Of a DNA stretch of 64,000 nt, positions 46,506 through 57,584 are shown piece after piece; position 1 is the first letter of the stretch, and every line of letters starts with the position of its first letter. Under the pieces are notes generated by a model. The model searched no databases. It had not been told where the DNA came from and was given only the letters and a program-made list of their open reading frames with translations. The stretch comes from Diadema setosum (lineage: Eukaryota; Echinodermata; Echinoidea; Diadematoida; Diadematidae). The stretch covers positions 24,007,192-24,071,191 of the forward strand of contig CM067072.1 in assembly GCA_033980235.1 (NCBI GenBank), read 5' to 3'. Both the position numbers and the translations under genes were made by a program.

Positions 46506-46780
46506 AATATAATTCCAGCTGTGTTTTTTTTAGAGGTAAGGTAACTGCTCTTCCATTATATTAGAAAAGTGATAATGTGTAGAATCTCCTTTATATTGCT
46601 TTCTGTAAATTATTTTTCGTATTATGAGCGTTGTAGTCTTCATTTTCGGCCATGGGTACATGCACATAAACTTTAAGAATACATCACTTTTTCCGATTTC
46701 CTTAAAACTTCCCTCATGCGTTTTACTTATATTATTGCATTGCTTTTAATCACATGTACATAAAGTTGTGTTTCGTTCTC
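46506..46780. other. Unremarkable AT-rich DNA before unit C
   Basis: No gene and no repeat that I can assign. Unit C homology starts around 46780 (GAAATAGAATCTGCTCAGCT). Confidence 0.4.
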
Positions 46781-47460
46781 TTTTAACTGAAATAGAATCT
46801 GCTCAGCTCAGTTCATCGTGACGTATAGTGAAATTGTGCATTAGAAAAAAAAAATCAAGGAATTAAGTAAAGTTTTGCATTGATATACCATAAGTCTACT
46901 TTGCTATTAAGTACTCCCTCAGTTATAGCAGGGAGGCGTTAGAGATAGAGAAACAAGTAAAGGGGCGGATCCAGGAATTCCGTAAAAGGGAGGCGACTTT
47001 GCAAAATTAAAGGGGGCGCACCCACCCCGTGTTTTTCTTCTTAATTTCTTTTGTTATAAACAAAAATAAAGAGGGGCGGATGTGTTCAAGAATGCGTTAT
47101 CACTTCTGGTGTTAGTCATGTTAGTAGTTCAAACTGAAAGCAACATGCGTAACCATGAGAAGATGAAAGCAAAGTCCATGGGCAGTGTACATTCTTTGGT
47201 TCGCAAGTGATAATTCGTGAGAGAAATCAAACGTAACTAAAATACTGAGTAAGTAACTAAAATGCTCGTGTGTATAGAATTTGGAGTCTACATTATCATT
47301 TAAGTTCAACTTGTCGTTAGGCTTTTCAGCAAACATTAAATACCACTTTCTTCTCAGTTCTTACAGCAATCTCATGGAGTAGGATAAGTATTCAAAGTAG
47401 TATACTTGTATAGGGGTAGTAAGTTACATTTAATTTACTAGTATACACGATAATTGCACA
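46781..47460. repeat. Segmental duplication unit C, distal part
   Basis: It matches unit B (10380-11573) and unit D (52775-54400), starting with TGCTCAGCTCAGTTCA and AAGTACTCCCTCAGTTATAG, then GGGGCGGATCCAGGAATT and CAAAGTCCATGGGCAGTGTA. It lacks the CA-rich segment present in B and D. Confidence 0.75.
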
Positions 47461-48070
47461 GAGTACAAAATATACACAACAAATATCAACATGCAACCTC
47501 ATTGATTATTATTATTATTATCATTGTTATCATATTAGAGCTTTAGTAATACAGCAGAGTAATCAATCAGTAAAAATGATCTTAAATTCCGTTTGAAAGC
47601 AGAGAGTGATAAACTATGATCGTTACTTCAAAGGGCAAATCATTCCACTGTTTGTGTCTTGGGAGCGTAACTGTTATTTCTATAGAGAAAACATGCAGCT
47701 CTATAGCAGGCTCACGTGGAAGGTGATGTAATCGACTCTACTGAGCTGAAACAATGTATAGAATGTATGGTTCCTGTAAACACAAAATAAATCATTTGTA
47801 TGTGAGAGATAACCAGCGTGATTGATAATTCGAATAGCATGTATTTGAATAATGAGGAGTTTTTCTGAAATAGCTATTGTACAAATTTTTGTAATGTCTA
47901 TAATATATACATTTCTATTTTCTTTTTCCTATAAACAAGAGGGAGGTCCGTGCACTCCCCACGAAATCGACTTCATTTTTTAGTTTTATAGCCATGATAA
48001 TCATTTATAGGCATACACGAACTGCTTCCTATTGTATAATAGAACCATACCCCATTCCACAATGCCTTAG
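47461..48070 (-). mobile_element. Unit C copy of the old LINE fragment
   Basis: The reverse strand reads EITVTLPRHKQWNDLPFEV (about 47615-47680) and an INHAGYLSHTN-like stretch near 47800, matching the RT C-terminus at 42134-43315. An ATTATTATTATTATC run sits at 47503-47522 at its 3' end. Frameshifts are present. Confidence 0.65.
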
Positions 48071-48149
48071 TTTACTAGTATAATGATTTGCTTTTATGTT
48101 ATTATGTTTAAAATAAATGGAAGCCTCATATAAGGACTATCTAAAAATG

Positions 48150-48960
48150 CAAATCTCTTGTAGGAAAGCGATCAGGTGGGTGCAGTGCAGTTGCAGGTGT
48201 GGGTGCAAGATGCAGTTGAAGGAAGAAAATAGAAATTGAGAAAAAGATAACAACCATTCACCATAAATATGTATTATCTCAATGAGTGGGGAGAATATCA
48301 TTGTATCAAATACCGGTTTAGTCAAGCTTTCAAAGAATAAATACTTTAGCAAGACTTTATATATTGTTCTGGGAAATTATTCCAAATGTCCGGACCCGAA
48401 CGTCTGATAGATTCTGTCACTAACAATTTGGGGTTCAAAGGATGGCAATTTCTACATGTACGATTAGGGTACGAATGGACAGAAGTATTAAACCTAAACA
48501 TGTTATTAAACGATGATGGAAGTTGATCATGAATACATTTAAACATAATAACTGCCACTTGAATAATACTCAAATCAAAAACCTTTAATATTTAAAGTTC
48601 ATGAAATAAAGAATCAGTATGAGCCAGGAAATGCGATCCAGTACAAAAACGTATAACTTTCTATTGTAATTTGAAAATAGAATTTATTTTGGTAGCGCCG
48701 CGAGTTCCCAATACAATATCAATTAAGGAATTAAGGAATTTATATAATAAAAATGAAGTTGAAGGAGGGAGAAGAAACTTTAGCTTGGAAATGATCACTA
48801 TACGTTACACGTTGTGACATTATGCAAATGCTCATTCCAAGTCAAAGTTTCGTCTATATATTATACTCCCAGAAATTTTGAATTTGTTTTCTTTTCTAAT
48901 GGGATATCATCAATGCTAATACAAGTATGTTAATATGTTTAGATTTGTTTATTTGCTATA
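48150..48960 (-). mobile_element. Second LINE remnant, private to unit C
   Basis: The frame at 48346-48573 reads FKCIHDQLPSSFNNMF, then HSYPNRTCRNCHPL and GPDIWNNFP, the C-terminal region of a CR1/Jockey-type RT. Upstream on the minus strand (about 48840-48930), ISIDDIPLEKKTNSKFLGV and IDETLTWNEHLHN are the RT thumb region. Frames are broken. Units B and D lack this piece, so it inserted after duplication. Confidence 0.65.
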
Positions 48961-48967
48961 CAACAAA

Positions 48968-49136
48968 CAGGGGCGGATCCAGGAATTCTGTAAAGGGGGG
49001 GGGGGGCAACTAATATTTCTGGTGCCACTTCCGGGTTTCATTTCATTTTTTCTTTTTATTTCTTTTGTTTTTAACGAAAAATAAAGGGGGGGCGTGGGCC
49101 GGTTGCACCCCCCCCCCCCCCCCCGATCAGCCACTG
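48968..49136. mobile_element. 169-bp hAT-like MITE with CAGGGGCGGATCCAGG end
   Basis: The left end CAGGGGCGGATCCAGG and the right end CGATCAGCCACTG are imperfect inverted repeats. A G-run and a C-run lie inside. Fragments of the same family occur at 10430-10545 and 46965-47085, within the duplicated units. Flanking 8-mers ACAACAAA and ACTAACAC are only weakly similar. Confidence 0.6.
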
Positions 49137-49289
49137 ACTAACACTCATAAAACAACAAGAGCTTCAAAAAAGTCAAATAATATTCAAATAGTATAAAAGC
49201 ATATAGTATAAAATCAAGTCCATAATTGACTTATCAATAAACAATGATATTATAGACCCACGGATTATAGAAAAGCAGGAGATGTCGTA

Positions 49290-50914
49290 CAGACTGTCGT
49301 ATGATTTTTTTTTTTATCAAGCTAAACTGCGTATTTAATTTAAAAAAAAAAGTAAGTGTACTTTAATAAATTAATATTTCAAGAATTCTTGACCGAGATC
49401 ATTTTCTCTTGGTAGGAGATACTTAAACGACTTTCCAATTTATGGAGACAATCACATACCCTAAAGATGAATGAAAAATGTGTGATGGATGAGATACGAA
49501 TTCGTTAATACTAAATTATCTTTTTCAAGACAAGGCTTGTAACACCACCGTAACCAAACTTTCTCTTTTTATTTCAGATTAAGAATACTATACTTAACCT
49601 CTTGCTCTTCTTCCGGAGTGAAAGATATAATAATGATTGGGAGTTTGAGTTTGTTAAAAAGAAACAACAGCATCTTTGAAATTGTGTGTCTGAATCAGGA
49701 ATGGCATTTGGAACATTTTGTTCTATATTGGAGCGCCAGTCGCATGCACGATGACTGTCGACTTCAACGTCTTCTCCAACACCCAAACACCATAGGCTCC
49801 TTCGACATCTCATTCGATCGACTTCGCCATCACTTTACTTCGCTTTGAGTAACCATCATATAGCTGGACGAGAAGTGAATGAGTAGCTTTGCACAAGTTC
49901 GGATACTAGTATGAACGGTACTTGTGATGCCATGTTACAGACCGTTAACTGAAAGTTTGAACACGTCTCTTCGCAACCATGAACAGCGTTTCCTTTTTGG
50001 TTTAGGTTTGTATTTGTTTGGTCGCATTTCTCAATTTTCCAAAATATGCAGTTTATACAAGTCCCGTGGTCTTATTTCCTCTTCACATTACGATATAGCA
50101 CCAGTATTATTGCAATTAAATACGCTGAAAAAAAAAAATTAACATATTGCCGATAAATTGACAACCGTATAGGTCTATGGGTAGACTAAATATGTCTATA
50201 ACACATTGTATAAAGCAGAATGCATCCAGAGCATTTAGTGCCCTTTTTTCGCTTCCAGGCCACTAGGACACGTACCATTCATGTCATAAGTTAATGGCGT
50301 GTCCCCAACTGCCTGCAAAGATACATTATCTGACTTTATTACCCATAAATCATGTTGAGAAAATTAGGAGGACACCCGCAGACATGATTGTACAGCGTTC
50401 ATCGTCAATCAAATGCCCGTATCTATCACTAGAGTACCTGTCAATAAAATAAAAATTCGAAAGGTAATTTCCGTGGTTTTGGTTTAATCTTTTGATATCT
50501 AGAATGTTGAGGAAGCCGTGCGAGAAAGTCCTTGAGTTTTGAATGACATGTTTCGGTTATTTCTAGCCCCCCCCCCCCCCCCCCCCCTTGGATGACAATT
50601 TGTAGGCCCTACCCATGCACTACGTCACCACACCAAATTCTAATGTCTATGTCATATGATTTGGAGAATTATCTTTTCTTCTTCGAGAAACACAAGCTAA
50701 CAAAACTTATGCCTAGGCTGTTAAGAATATACTGCGTTACGGACCAATCAAGATGTTTACCTACCTTGGCTTACTGAAATAATATGACTGTTTTTAACTG
50801 TTACAGGACAGTTTTTTGTTTAAACTTTGGATGACATACAGGTGTACATGTGTCACCATGTCCTCAAGGTTCAACATTCAGAGTGAGACAAACAGCTAAA
50901 TATATCTGCTAAGC
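49290..50914 (-). repeat. 3' flank of KCTD copy C
   Basis: It corresponds to 28650-30100 and 56070-57584 in the same order, with small gaps and a private C-run at about 50567-50587. It connects directly to copy C, unlike in unit B/E. Confidence 0.8.
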
Positions 50915-51847
50915 TCACACCGTCTGCCTAACTGAGGACTCTCGACTGGTTGAGCCAAACACCCCAAGATACGAGGAAGTGAAAACCTTCCGATGAGTTT
51001 CCCTGCCAACTACCTTAGACAGGAGTGCCACCAACTCATCTCTATTCGTAGGATAAACAAAGGTTACTATGTTGAAAAGGGCACCGACAGACCGATGATC
51101 TACAAATTCTATTGGTTCCCCTGCCCGAGACTTGTTCAGAGTAATCGGTAGCACAAGCACCTCACTTTTCCCGATCCACGTAACTCGAATATCATTCCTT
51201 GAAGATGGACACGAACTTTCTGTTAGCAAGTCTTTAGACAAACTTGTCAAAATGTATTTATTTTGTGAGAACAACACGAAATCGTCGTGTCTGGCAAACA
51301 TTACCACGATATTCTCAGTAGTCCCGGCCGCATGTCTAGCTGGAAACACTGACCTACAGAACATGATGTGCGTAAGGAAGATCTCAAGCTGCAGGGATTT
51401 CGCTTCATCCTCGAGGGGCGTCAAATCGAAGTCGAGTGGAAGCGCAAGGTATCCGAACCGGAGATATTTCAGTATGTAGCGGAAGAGTTCCCCGTCACCT
51501 GGTATTAAGTACCGACCGTTTACAGGTGTGGCTTGATCTTTCAGGATCTGCTGAAAAACTGAGTCAGGCTCCTGTGAAAGAACTTCCCTTGTTGTCGTGT
51601 AGTTCGTTCCACCAACGTTTAAAGAAATGGTTTCACTACGCATCGCCACTCTCAAGGCCTGGATGTCAGTTTTGAGCGATTCGAGTTGGTAGAAATCTGC
51701 TTCACGTTCGAGTAAGGTGAGCTCGTTGAAACCTTCCGGTAGAATGAGCTCGTTGTCCCGGAGGTAATTGAGAACGTGTCTGAATATCTTGAATATCTTG
51801 CCATCACGATCAATTCTCGCCTCAGTAGCTACACGAGATAGGAGCAT
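50915..51847 (-). CDS. KCTD-type protein, copy C (N-terminally truncated)
   Basis: A 310-residue frame starting MLLSRVATEARIDRDGK. The first 48 codons of the family, including the usual MASYIGLNV start and half of BTB1, are deleted. The new ATG lies in what is the 5' leader of copy E (there CACGAGATAGAAGCATG on the plus strand) and happens to be in frame. A 9-bp duplication gives KIFKIF, and two codons (DS) are missing in the BTB2 loop (ATPVNGRY). BTB2 and the tail are intact, ending SYLGVFGSTSRESSVRQTV. BTB1 lacks its first strands and helix and should not fold normally. It is a pseudogene or a single-BTB derivative. The same 3' flank and a CCAAT box are kept. Confidence 0.7.
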   Translation of the reverse strand: MLLSRVATEARIDRDGKIFKIFRHVLNYLRDNELILPEGFNELTLLEREADFYQLESLKTDIQALRVAMRSETISLNVGGTNYTTTREVLSQEPDSVFQQILKDQATPVNGRYLIPGDGELFRYILKYLRFGYLALPLDFDLTPLEDEAKSLQLEIFLTHIMFCRSVFPARHAAGTTENIVVMFARHDDFVLFSQNKYILTSLSKDLLTESSCPSSRNDIRVTWIGKSEVLVLPITLNKSRAGEPIEFVDHRSVGALFNIVTFVYPTNRDELVALLSKVVGRETHRKVFTSSYLGVFGSTSRESSVRQTV

Positions 51848-51877
51848 GTAATCAATGGCAACCGGTTGCGCGGAGGA

Positions 51878-51885
51878 GATTGGCT
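51878..51885 (-). promoter_or_regulatory. CCAAT box upstream of copy C
   Basis: GATTGGCT on the plus strand is AGCCAATC on the gene strand. It is preceded by GGTTGCGCGGAG, and the same pair occurs upstream of copy D (59032-59039). Confidence 0.35.
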
Positions 51886-52774
51886 CTGTATTACCAAGGA
51901 GCTATTGGTATTACAGACAGGTCTATACTGCAGCTCCAACCTCTCAGCTTCCATTATCCAAGCGAGATGGAAACTTATTCCTCTTTCATCAATGTGGACT
52001 TTGCTTTCTAACTTCTGCAAACATTGGTATCTATTGTCATCCGAAGAGAGCTGAGAAAAAACCACAGACATATGATTAAAATTGGACGTATTGTGTATGA
52101 CATACTGCACAAGAAGCAAAAGTAATTATATGTTTTTATGGAGGTCCATATTACAGATAGAATAAAACACGTACTTATGTTCTGCTAGAAAAACAAAATA
52201 TGGATGTATAATAGACCTACTCTCCCTAAAGACTATGCTTTGAAAGAAGGAGAAAATGGGACAAAAGGCCTACAATCACAAAGCTTTCGAGAAAATGAGG
52301 AAGCTTGCAGGGAACAAAAAAAGAAAGAAAAGGAAAGTGCAAGAGAAAAACAACAAGAACTGGAATGAGAGCGAAAAGAAATGGCCTAAATGTATTCATA
52401 AATTCATTACACGAACAAATGAAAACCTCTTCTTTGTTTTTTGTTTTTTATGGTTTTTTAACTCGAGCTAAAAGAGAAACATTAACACAAGGACGATGAC
52501 GTCACGAATTGATGTAGAGTTCCGATTTACTGAGAGCGGGACATGTAACATAAACAAAAGAACTCGAGGCATTTGTTACTGTGGTCTAATGCATTGTCAT
52601 CTGTCTGAAATGAATTCAATTTAAATTCAATTTAATGAATGGGTATGACGGAAATTAACTTTTCATGGTTACATTATGATAAGTGTCAAATACAATAGTA
52701 TGCCAGATTATCATTACAAATCATTCATTATCCTAAGTCCATCCATCCAAATTTATCCTAACATAAAGTTCTCC
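51886..52774. repeat. Upstream part of unit C
   Basis: It shares ATCAATGTGGACTTTGCT with the E leader and about 52215-52690 with 39710-40150. No gene. Unit D starts at about 52775 with TGAAATAGAAAATGCTCAGC. Confidence 0.6.
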
Positions 52775-53235
52775 TTTAACTGAAATAGAAAATGCTCAGC
52801 TCAGTTCACCGTGATCTCTGTCTATTATGAAACTGTGCATGAATCAAGAAATTAAGTATAGTTTTGCATCGATACCATAATTTTACATATTATTATTAAA
52901 TACTCCCACAGTTATAACAGGGAGGCGTTAAAGATGAAGAAACAAATAGGCCCCAAAGCCCCAGGGCCGGTGAGCGTTTTTAAAAGTGGGGACCTACGGC
53001 TAAAACTAACAAGCAAAAAAAAAAGCCTTCTGCGCTACTTCTGGTGCACCTCCGGGTTTCTTCAGCTGACAAGCAAGCAAGCAAAAAAAAAAAAAAAAAA
53101 AAAAAAAAGCACGCTGGAGTTTGCTTTGGTGGAGTTCTCTATTTCAAAGGTCAATATATGCCGATTCAAAAGATAGGAAACTACATGACAATGTGCGCAA
53201 AATTTAATGTGGGCATAATAGGGGAAAAAAAATTA

Positions 53236-53342
53236 TAGGGAGCTTTAGATTTTCGCTACTCGTGCGTTCAGAGGATTAAAAAAAAATGTTCTGTGCAATT
53301 TCGTTTATAGAAATCAAAGAACTTAAAATGAGAAGCTCCCTA
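53236..53342. mobile_element. Hairpin MITE, TAGGGAGC family, copy 2
   Basis: TAGGGAGCTTTAGATTTTCG at the left and TTAAAATGAGAAGCTCCCTA at the right are imperfect arms of the element also seen at 12012-12162. This copy is shorter and older. Confidence 0.6.
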
Positions 53343-53484
53343 CTATAAGTTTTAAAGAGGACTACATTTTATTTTCCTGTCGATTTGCGCATTACGAGAA
53401 AAAAAAAACCAAAACATGCTTATAACTTTGAATTGTTTCCCATCTTATACCGCACTGTGATGGCGCTGTTCATGATTATTATAA

Positions 53485-53521
53485 TGTGTGTGTGTGTGCG
53501 TGTGCGTGTATAATATATATG

Positions 53522-53566
<45 letters not shown>
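53485..53566. repeat. (GT)n / (TA)n microsatellite
   Basis: GT-rich, then GTATAT, then about 20 TA units. Private to unit D. Confidence 0.95.
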
Positions 53567-53569
<3 letters not shown>

Positions 53570-54574
53570 GCGTAAGATAGTAGTATTCCACTGGTCCAGA
53601 CGTATAGCTTCTGCTTTCTCATTCCTGTATTTAGTTCTAAAGCTTTCAGCCGTAGAGGTCTTCCTTGGGATATGTTAGTTGCGATGAGAAGTAGGGGTAT
53701 GATGGGTAACATGACGTTCCGTGGAGTGTGGCTGTATATGTGTTGCGGAAACTGTTATGTACATGTAGGGGCCTATATGTTTTGCCGTACCCCTATATTG
53801 TTTGTTTGCTTTTGGGGGGATTGGATAGGGAATGAAAAGAAATAAACAAAATTGAATAATCGTGTTGAATTTTGAAATACGTCCTTCCATATATTATTTG
53901 GTTGGTATCATCGAAATTTCAATTCTTTGAACACAATTATTAAATTCATTCCCTACAAGCATACGCGTACTTTACAACAACAACAACAACAACAACAAAA
54001 ACGACCCTGCAATTCACAACCACGGGATTTACCGTCGACAGGGAATATTTGATATGTACATGCACATCTAGGAAGCAAGAATACCTGATCACTTCTGATG
54101 TTATTAGTGCAAAATGAAAACAATTCTTTAGAAAGCGTTATCATGAGAACATGAAAGTAATGTCCACTGGCAGTGCACATTCTTTGGCGCACAATTAGTA
54201 ATCCGTGAGAGAAATCCAAAGTAAGTAAAATGCTGACAAAGTAACTTGAATTGTAGATATAAAGGAGCAGAGAGACATAAAGACATGGCTGAAACGAAGG
54301 AAATCTACCGTAACTTTGTAGGAATTGCAAGACTCAAAAGAAATATGCGTTCTTAGCAATCGAATGGAGTAGAATAAGTACCGGTATTCAAAGTATGGTA
54401 CAGTGTAGTGAGTTGCATTTAATTTACTGTACGCAATAATTGCACAAACGATAAGAACAATAAATGGCACCATGCAACGTCATTCATTATGATATGGAAC
54501 CTCATTGATTGTTATCATTTGAGAGCTTTAATAATACAGCAGAGTAATAAATCAGTAAAAAAAATGATCTTGAA

Positions 54575-54815
54575 GGGACTGTATCACTACAGTACTGGAT
54601 GAGGTGGGGATTAATGTTTTGAACATTCCTAAGTGAGATAATGAAAAGCCTCTTATGAAATATGAAAGAGCATGTAATTTTAAGAGGGGTTCAAACTTTT
54701 GATACCCCTTAGAACTGCATGCTCTTTGGCATCTCATAGAGTGGTTTCTGAATATCTCGCAAAACGTTAAAAGCTAAATCCTAACCTCGACCAGAACTGT
54801 ACACACCCTTTAACA
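54575..54815. mobile_element. MITE family M1, copy 4 (internally deleted)
   Basis: AAGGGACTGTATCACTACAG and TACTGGATGAGGTGGGGATT at the left, CTAAATCCTAACCTCGACCA and GAACTGTACA at the right. The GATGAAAATCGG stem is missing. It sits between TAAAAAAAATGATCTT and TTTAAATTCCGTTTGAAAGC, which are contiguous in units B and C, so it inserted after duplication. Confidence 0.65.
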
Positions 54816-55400
54816 TGTTTAAATTCCGTTTGAAAGCATAGAGAGAGATAAGCTATAATGATCGTTACCATGGTTACTACAAAGGGTAAATCATCCCACT
54901 GATTGTGTCCTGGGAGCGTAACTGTTATTTCTAGCGAAAACACCTCGAGTAGGCTTTCGTGGAAGGTGATTGAAATTAACCTACTCTCCTGAGCTGACAC
55001 AATGTATATGCTTCCTGTAAAATAGATCATTCGTATGTGAGAGATAACTCGCGTGCATGATTCACAATTCAAATAACATGTGTTTGAATAATGAGGAGTT
55101 TTTCTGAAATGGCTTTTGTACAATTTTCCATATTTTCTGTAATCTGTAAATTTCTATTTTCTTTTTCCTGTAATCAACAGGGAGTTCTGTGGCACTCCAC
55201 ATGAAATCCACTTCAACTGCTTTCTATTGTGTAATGGAACCTTACCCCATATCCCACAATGCCTAAGTTTATCTCTGTCCATACATGTGTATAACAAACA
55301 CTCATAAAACAACAAGAGCTTTAGAAAAGCCAAAGAATATTTGAATTGTATGGGACATATCATCGAATGCATAATGAGTATACCCTATCAATAAATCATA
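54816..55400 (-). mobile_element. Unit D copy of the old LINE fragment
   Basis: The reverse strand reads SLLEVFSLEITVTLPGHNQW and DDLPF, and further upstream NRKQLKWISCGVPQNSLL, the RT motif-B region (55160-55215). The sequence between these blocks (which includes the FADD site) is missing. It is the same internally deleted fragment as in units B and C. Confidence 0.65.
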
Positions 55401-55485
55401 AAGCAGAATATATCGTACAGACTGTCGTATTTTTCTTAACAGTACTTAAGCCAACTGAAAGTGGGATAAATAGATTTACTTAACC

Positions 55486-56055
55486 AAAGGACAAGTACAC
55501 TTTCATAGACATGTGCATTGAGTGAATACAGCAATATTAGTAGAACATATCATTGAGAAGTTTGAAGAAAATCGGACAATCCATTTAAAACATATGAATT
55601 TTTAAAGTTTCTGCTCACTCAAGGCTGGATAAGAAGACTACTGTAGCTTGTGATGTCACATGAATCCAACGATATAAAGAAAGAATAAAGAAAATTCAAC
55701 ATTTTTTTAATTTTCCTCGCATAACAAAAGAACACTTGACTTCTCTCTTTCAGAAGGCAGGGGGAATGATATTACCCTTAACATAATAAAATGTCAGTAA
55801 CAAGTCAAAGACATGTGCACTTTATTCAAAAAGTAAAGTTTTGTGAAATTCTCTTTTTATTTTCTTTATATGGTTGTACGCATAATATGACATCATATAC
55901 TCTGTAGTAGTCTACTCATCCAGCAGTGACTACGCAGATACTTTAAAAATTCATAACTTTTGAACGGATTGTCCGATTTCCCCCAAACTTTCACTAATGT
56001 GTTCTACATATTGCTGCATTCACTCAATCCACAATAGGACTTGCCCTTTAAAAGA
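55486..56055. mobile_element. 570-bp foldback MITE, AAGGACAAGT family
   Basis: AAGGACAAGTACACTTTC, TTGAGTGAATACAGCAATAT, AAATCGGACAATCC, CATATGAATTTTTAAAG and GCTGGATAAGAAGACTACTG recur inverted on the right as CAGTAGTCT-like, TTTAAAAATTCATAACTTTT, GGATTGTCCGATTT, ATATTGCTGCATTCACTCAA and GACTTGCCCTTT. Arms are about 190 bp. Units B and C lack it. A half copy is at 44541-44745. Confidence 0.7.
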
Positions 56056-56069
56056 TCAAGTGTACGTGT

Positions 56070-57584
56070 GTAAACGAACCTTTCAAAAATTCTTGACCGA
56101 GATCATTTTCTCTTGGTAGGATATACTTAAACGACTTATAATCAATGGGACAATCACATACCACTAAATAAATAATGTGTCGTAGGGCAGATACAAATTC
56201 GTTAATACTAAATTACCTTTTTAATATTTCAAGACGAGGCTTGTAACACCACCGTAACCAAACTTTCTCTTTTTATTTAAAATTTAGAATACTTTCTTTA
56301 ACCCGTTGTTCTGCTTCCGGAGTAAAGAATATAATAGTGATTGGGAGTTTGAGTTTGTTAAAAAGAAACAACAGCATCTTTGAAATTGTGTGTCTAAATT
56401 AGGAAAGTCATTTGGAAAATTTTGTCCTATATTGGAGCGCCAGTCGCCTGCACGATACGGTCGACTTCGACGTCTTCTCCCATACCCAAACACCACATGC
56501 TCCTTCGACGTCTCATTCGATCGACTTCGCCATCACTTCACTCCGGTTTGCGTAACCATCATACAGCTGGACGCGAAGTGAGTAAGTGGCTTTGCACGAG
56601 TTTGGATATGAACGGTTCTTGTGGTGCCATGTTACAGACCGTTAACCGTAAGTGTGAACACGTCTCTTCGCAACCACTAATAGTGTTTTCCGTTCGGTTT
56701 AGGCTTATTTGTTCGGTCGCATTTCTCAATTTTTTTGACACATGCAGTTTTTACCGGTCCCGTTGTCTTTTTCCGTCTTCACATTACGATATAGCACTAG
56801 TATTATTGGCAATTGAATACGCTGAAAAAAAAGTCAAAATTTACATATACACGTATTGCCGATAAATTGACAACTGTATAGGTCTATGGGTAGACTATGC
56901 CTGTAACACACCGTAAGCAGAATGTAACCAGAGCATTTAATGCCCTTTTTTCCACTTCCCGGCCATTTTGACACCTACCATTCATGTCAAGTTAATGGCG
57001 TGTCCCCAACTACCTGCCTAGATACATTATCTGACTTTATTACTCATGAATCAAGTTGAAGAAATTAGGGAGACACCTGCAGTCAGGTGCGGTGTTCATC
57101 ACTGTACAATACAATGAATGCCCGATTCTAGCACCAGAGTACAGTACCTGTCATAAACATAAAATTCAAAAGGTAATTCAATTCTTTTTTTTTTATTTAT
57201 TCTTTTGGAATATCTAAAATGGTGAGGAGGCCGTGCGAGAAGTCCTTTAGTTTTGAATGACATTTTTCGGTCTTTTTTTTTTTTTTTCCATTGAATGACA
57301 TTTTCCCAGGCATGACATCACCACACCAAAATGTATTGTCTATGTCTTGATTTGCGGATTGTTGTTGTTTCCTTCCAGAAACACAAATTAACAACACTTC
57401 GGCATTTATACGAATAGAGGTTATACGGACCAAAACAAGATTTTTACCTATCTGGGCTTACTGAAATAATATGACTGTTTTAAATGTTACAGGACTGTTT
57501 TTTTTTTTTTTTAACTTTGTATGAAATACAGGAGTACTTGTGTCAGTATGTCCTCATGGTTCAAAATTCAGAGTGAGACAACAG
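56070..57584 (-). repeat. 3' flank of KCTD copy D
   Basis: It is the closest relative of window positions 1-1166 (copy A) and corresponds to 49290-50914 and 28650-30100. It contains TTTATTTATT at about 57191-57200, a candidate poly(A) signal on the gene strand. Confidence 0.8.

Larger units (their letters stand above)
52775..54574. repeat. Segmental duplication unit D, distal part
   Basis: It matches units B and C (AATACTCCCACAGTTATAAC, GATGGGTAACATGACG, ATGTCCACTGGCAGTGCACA, TAATTGCACA). A private insertion at about 52940-53680 holds an A-run, the TAGGGAGC hairpin and a microsatellite. (CAA)n lies at 53977-54000. Confidence 0.75.

Noticed and set aside
56422..56865. 147-residue plus-strand frame in the 3' flank of copy D
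   Set aside because: Homologous DNA in units B and C has the frame broken at different places, and substitutions do not respect codons.
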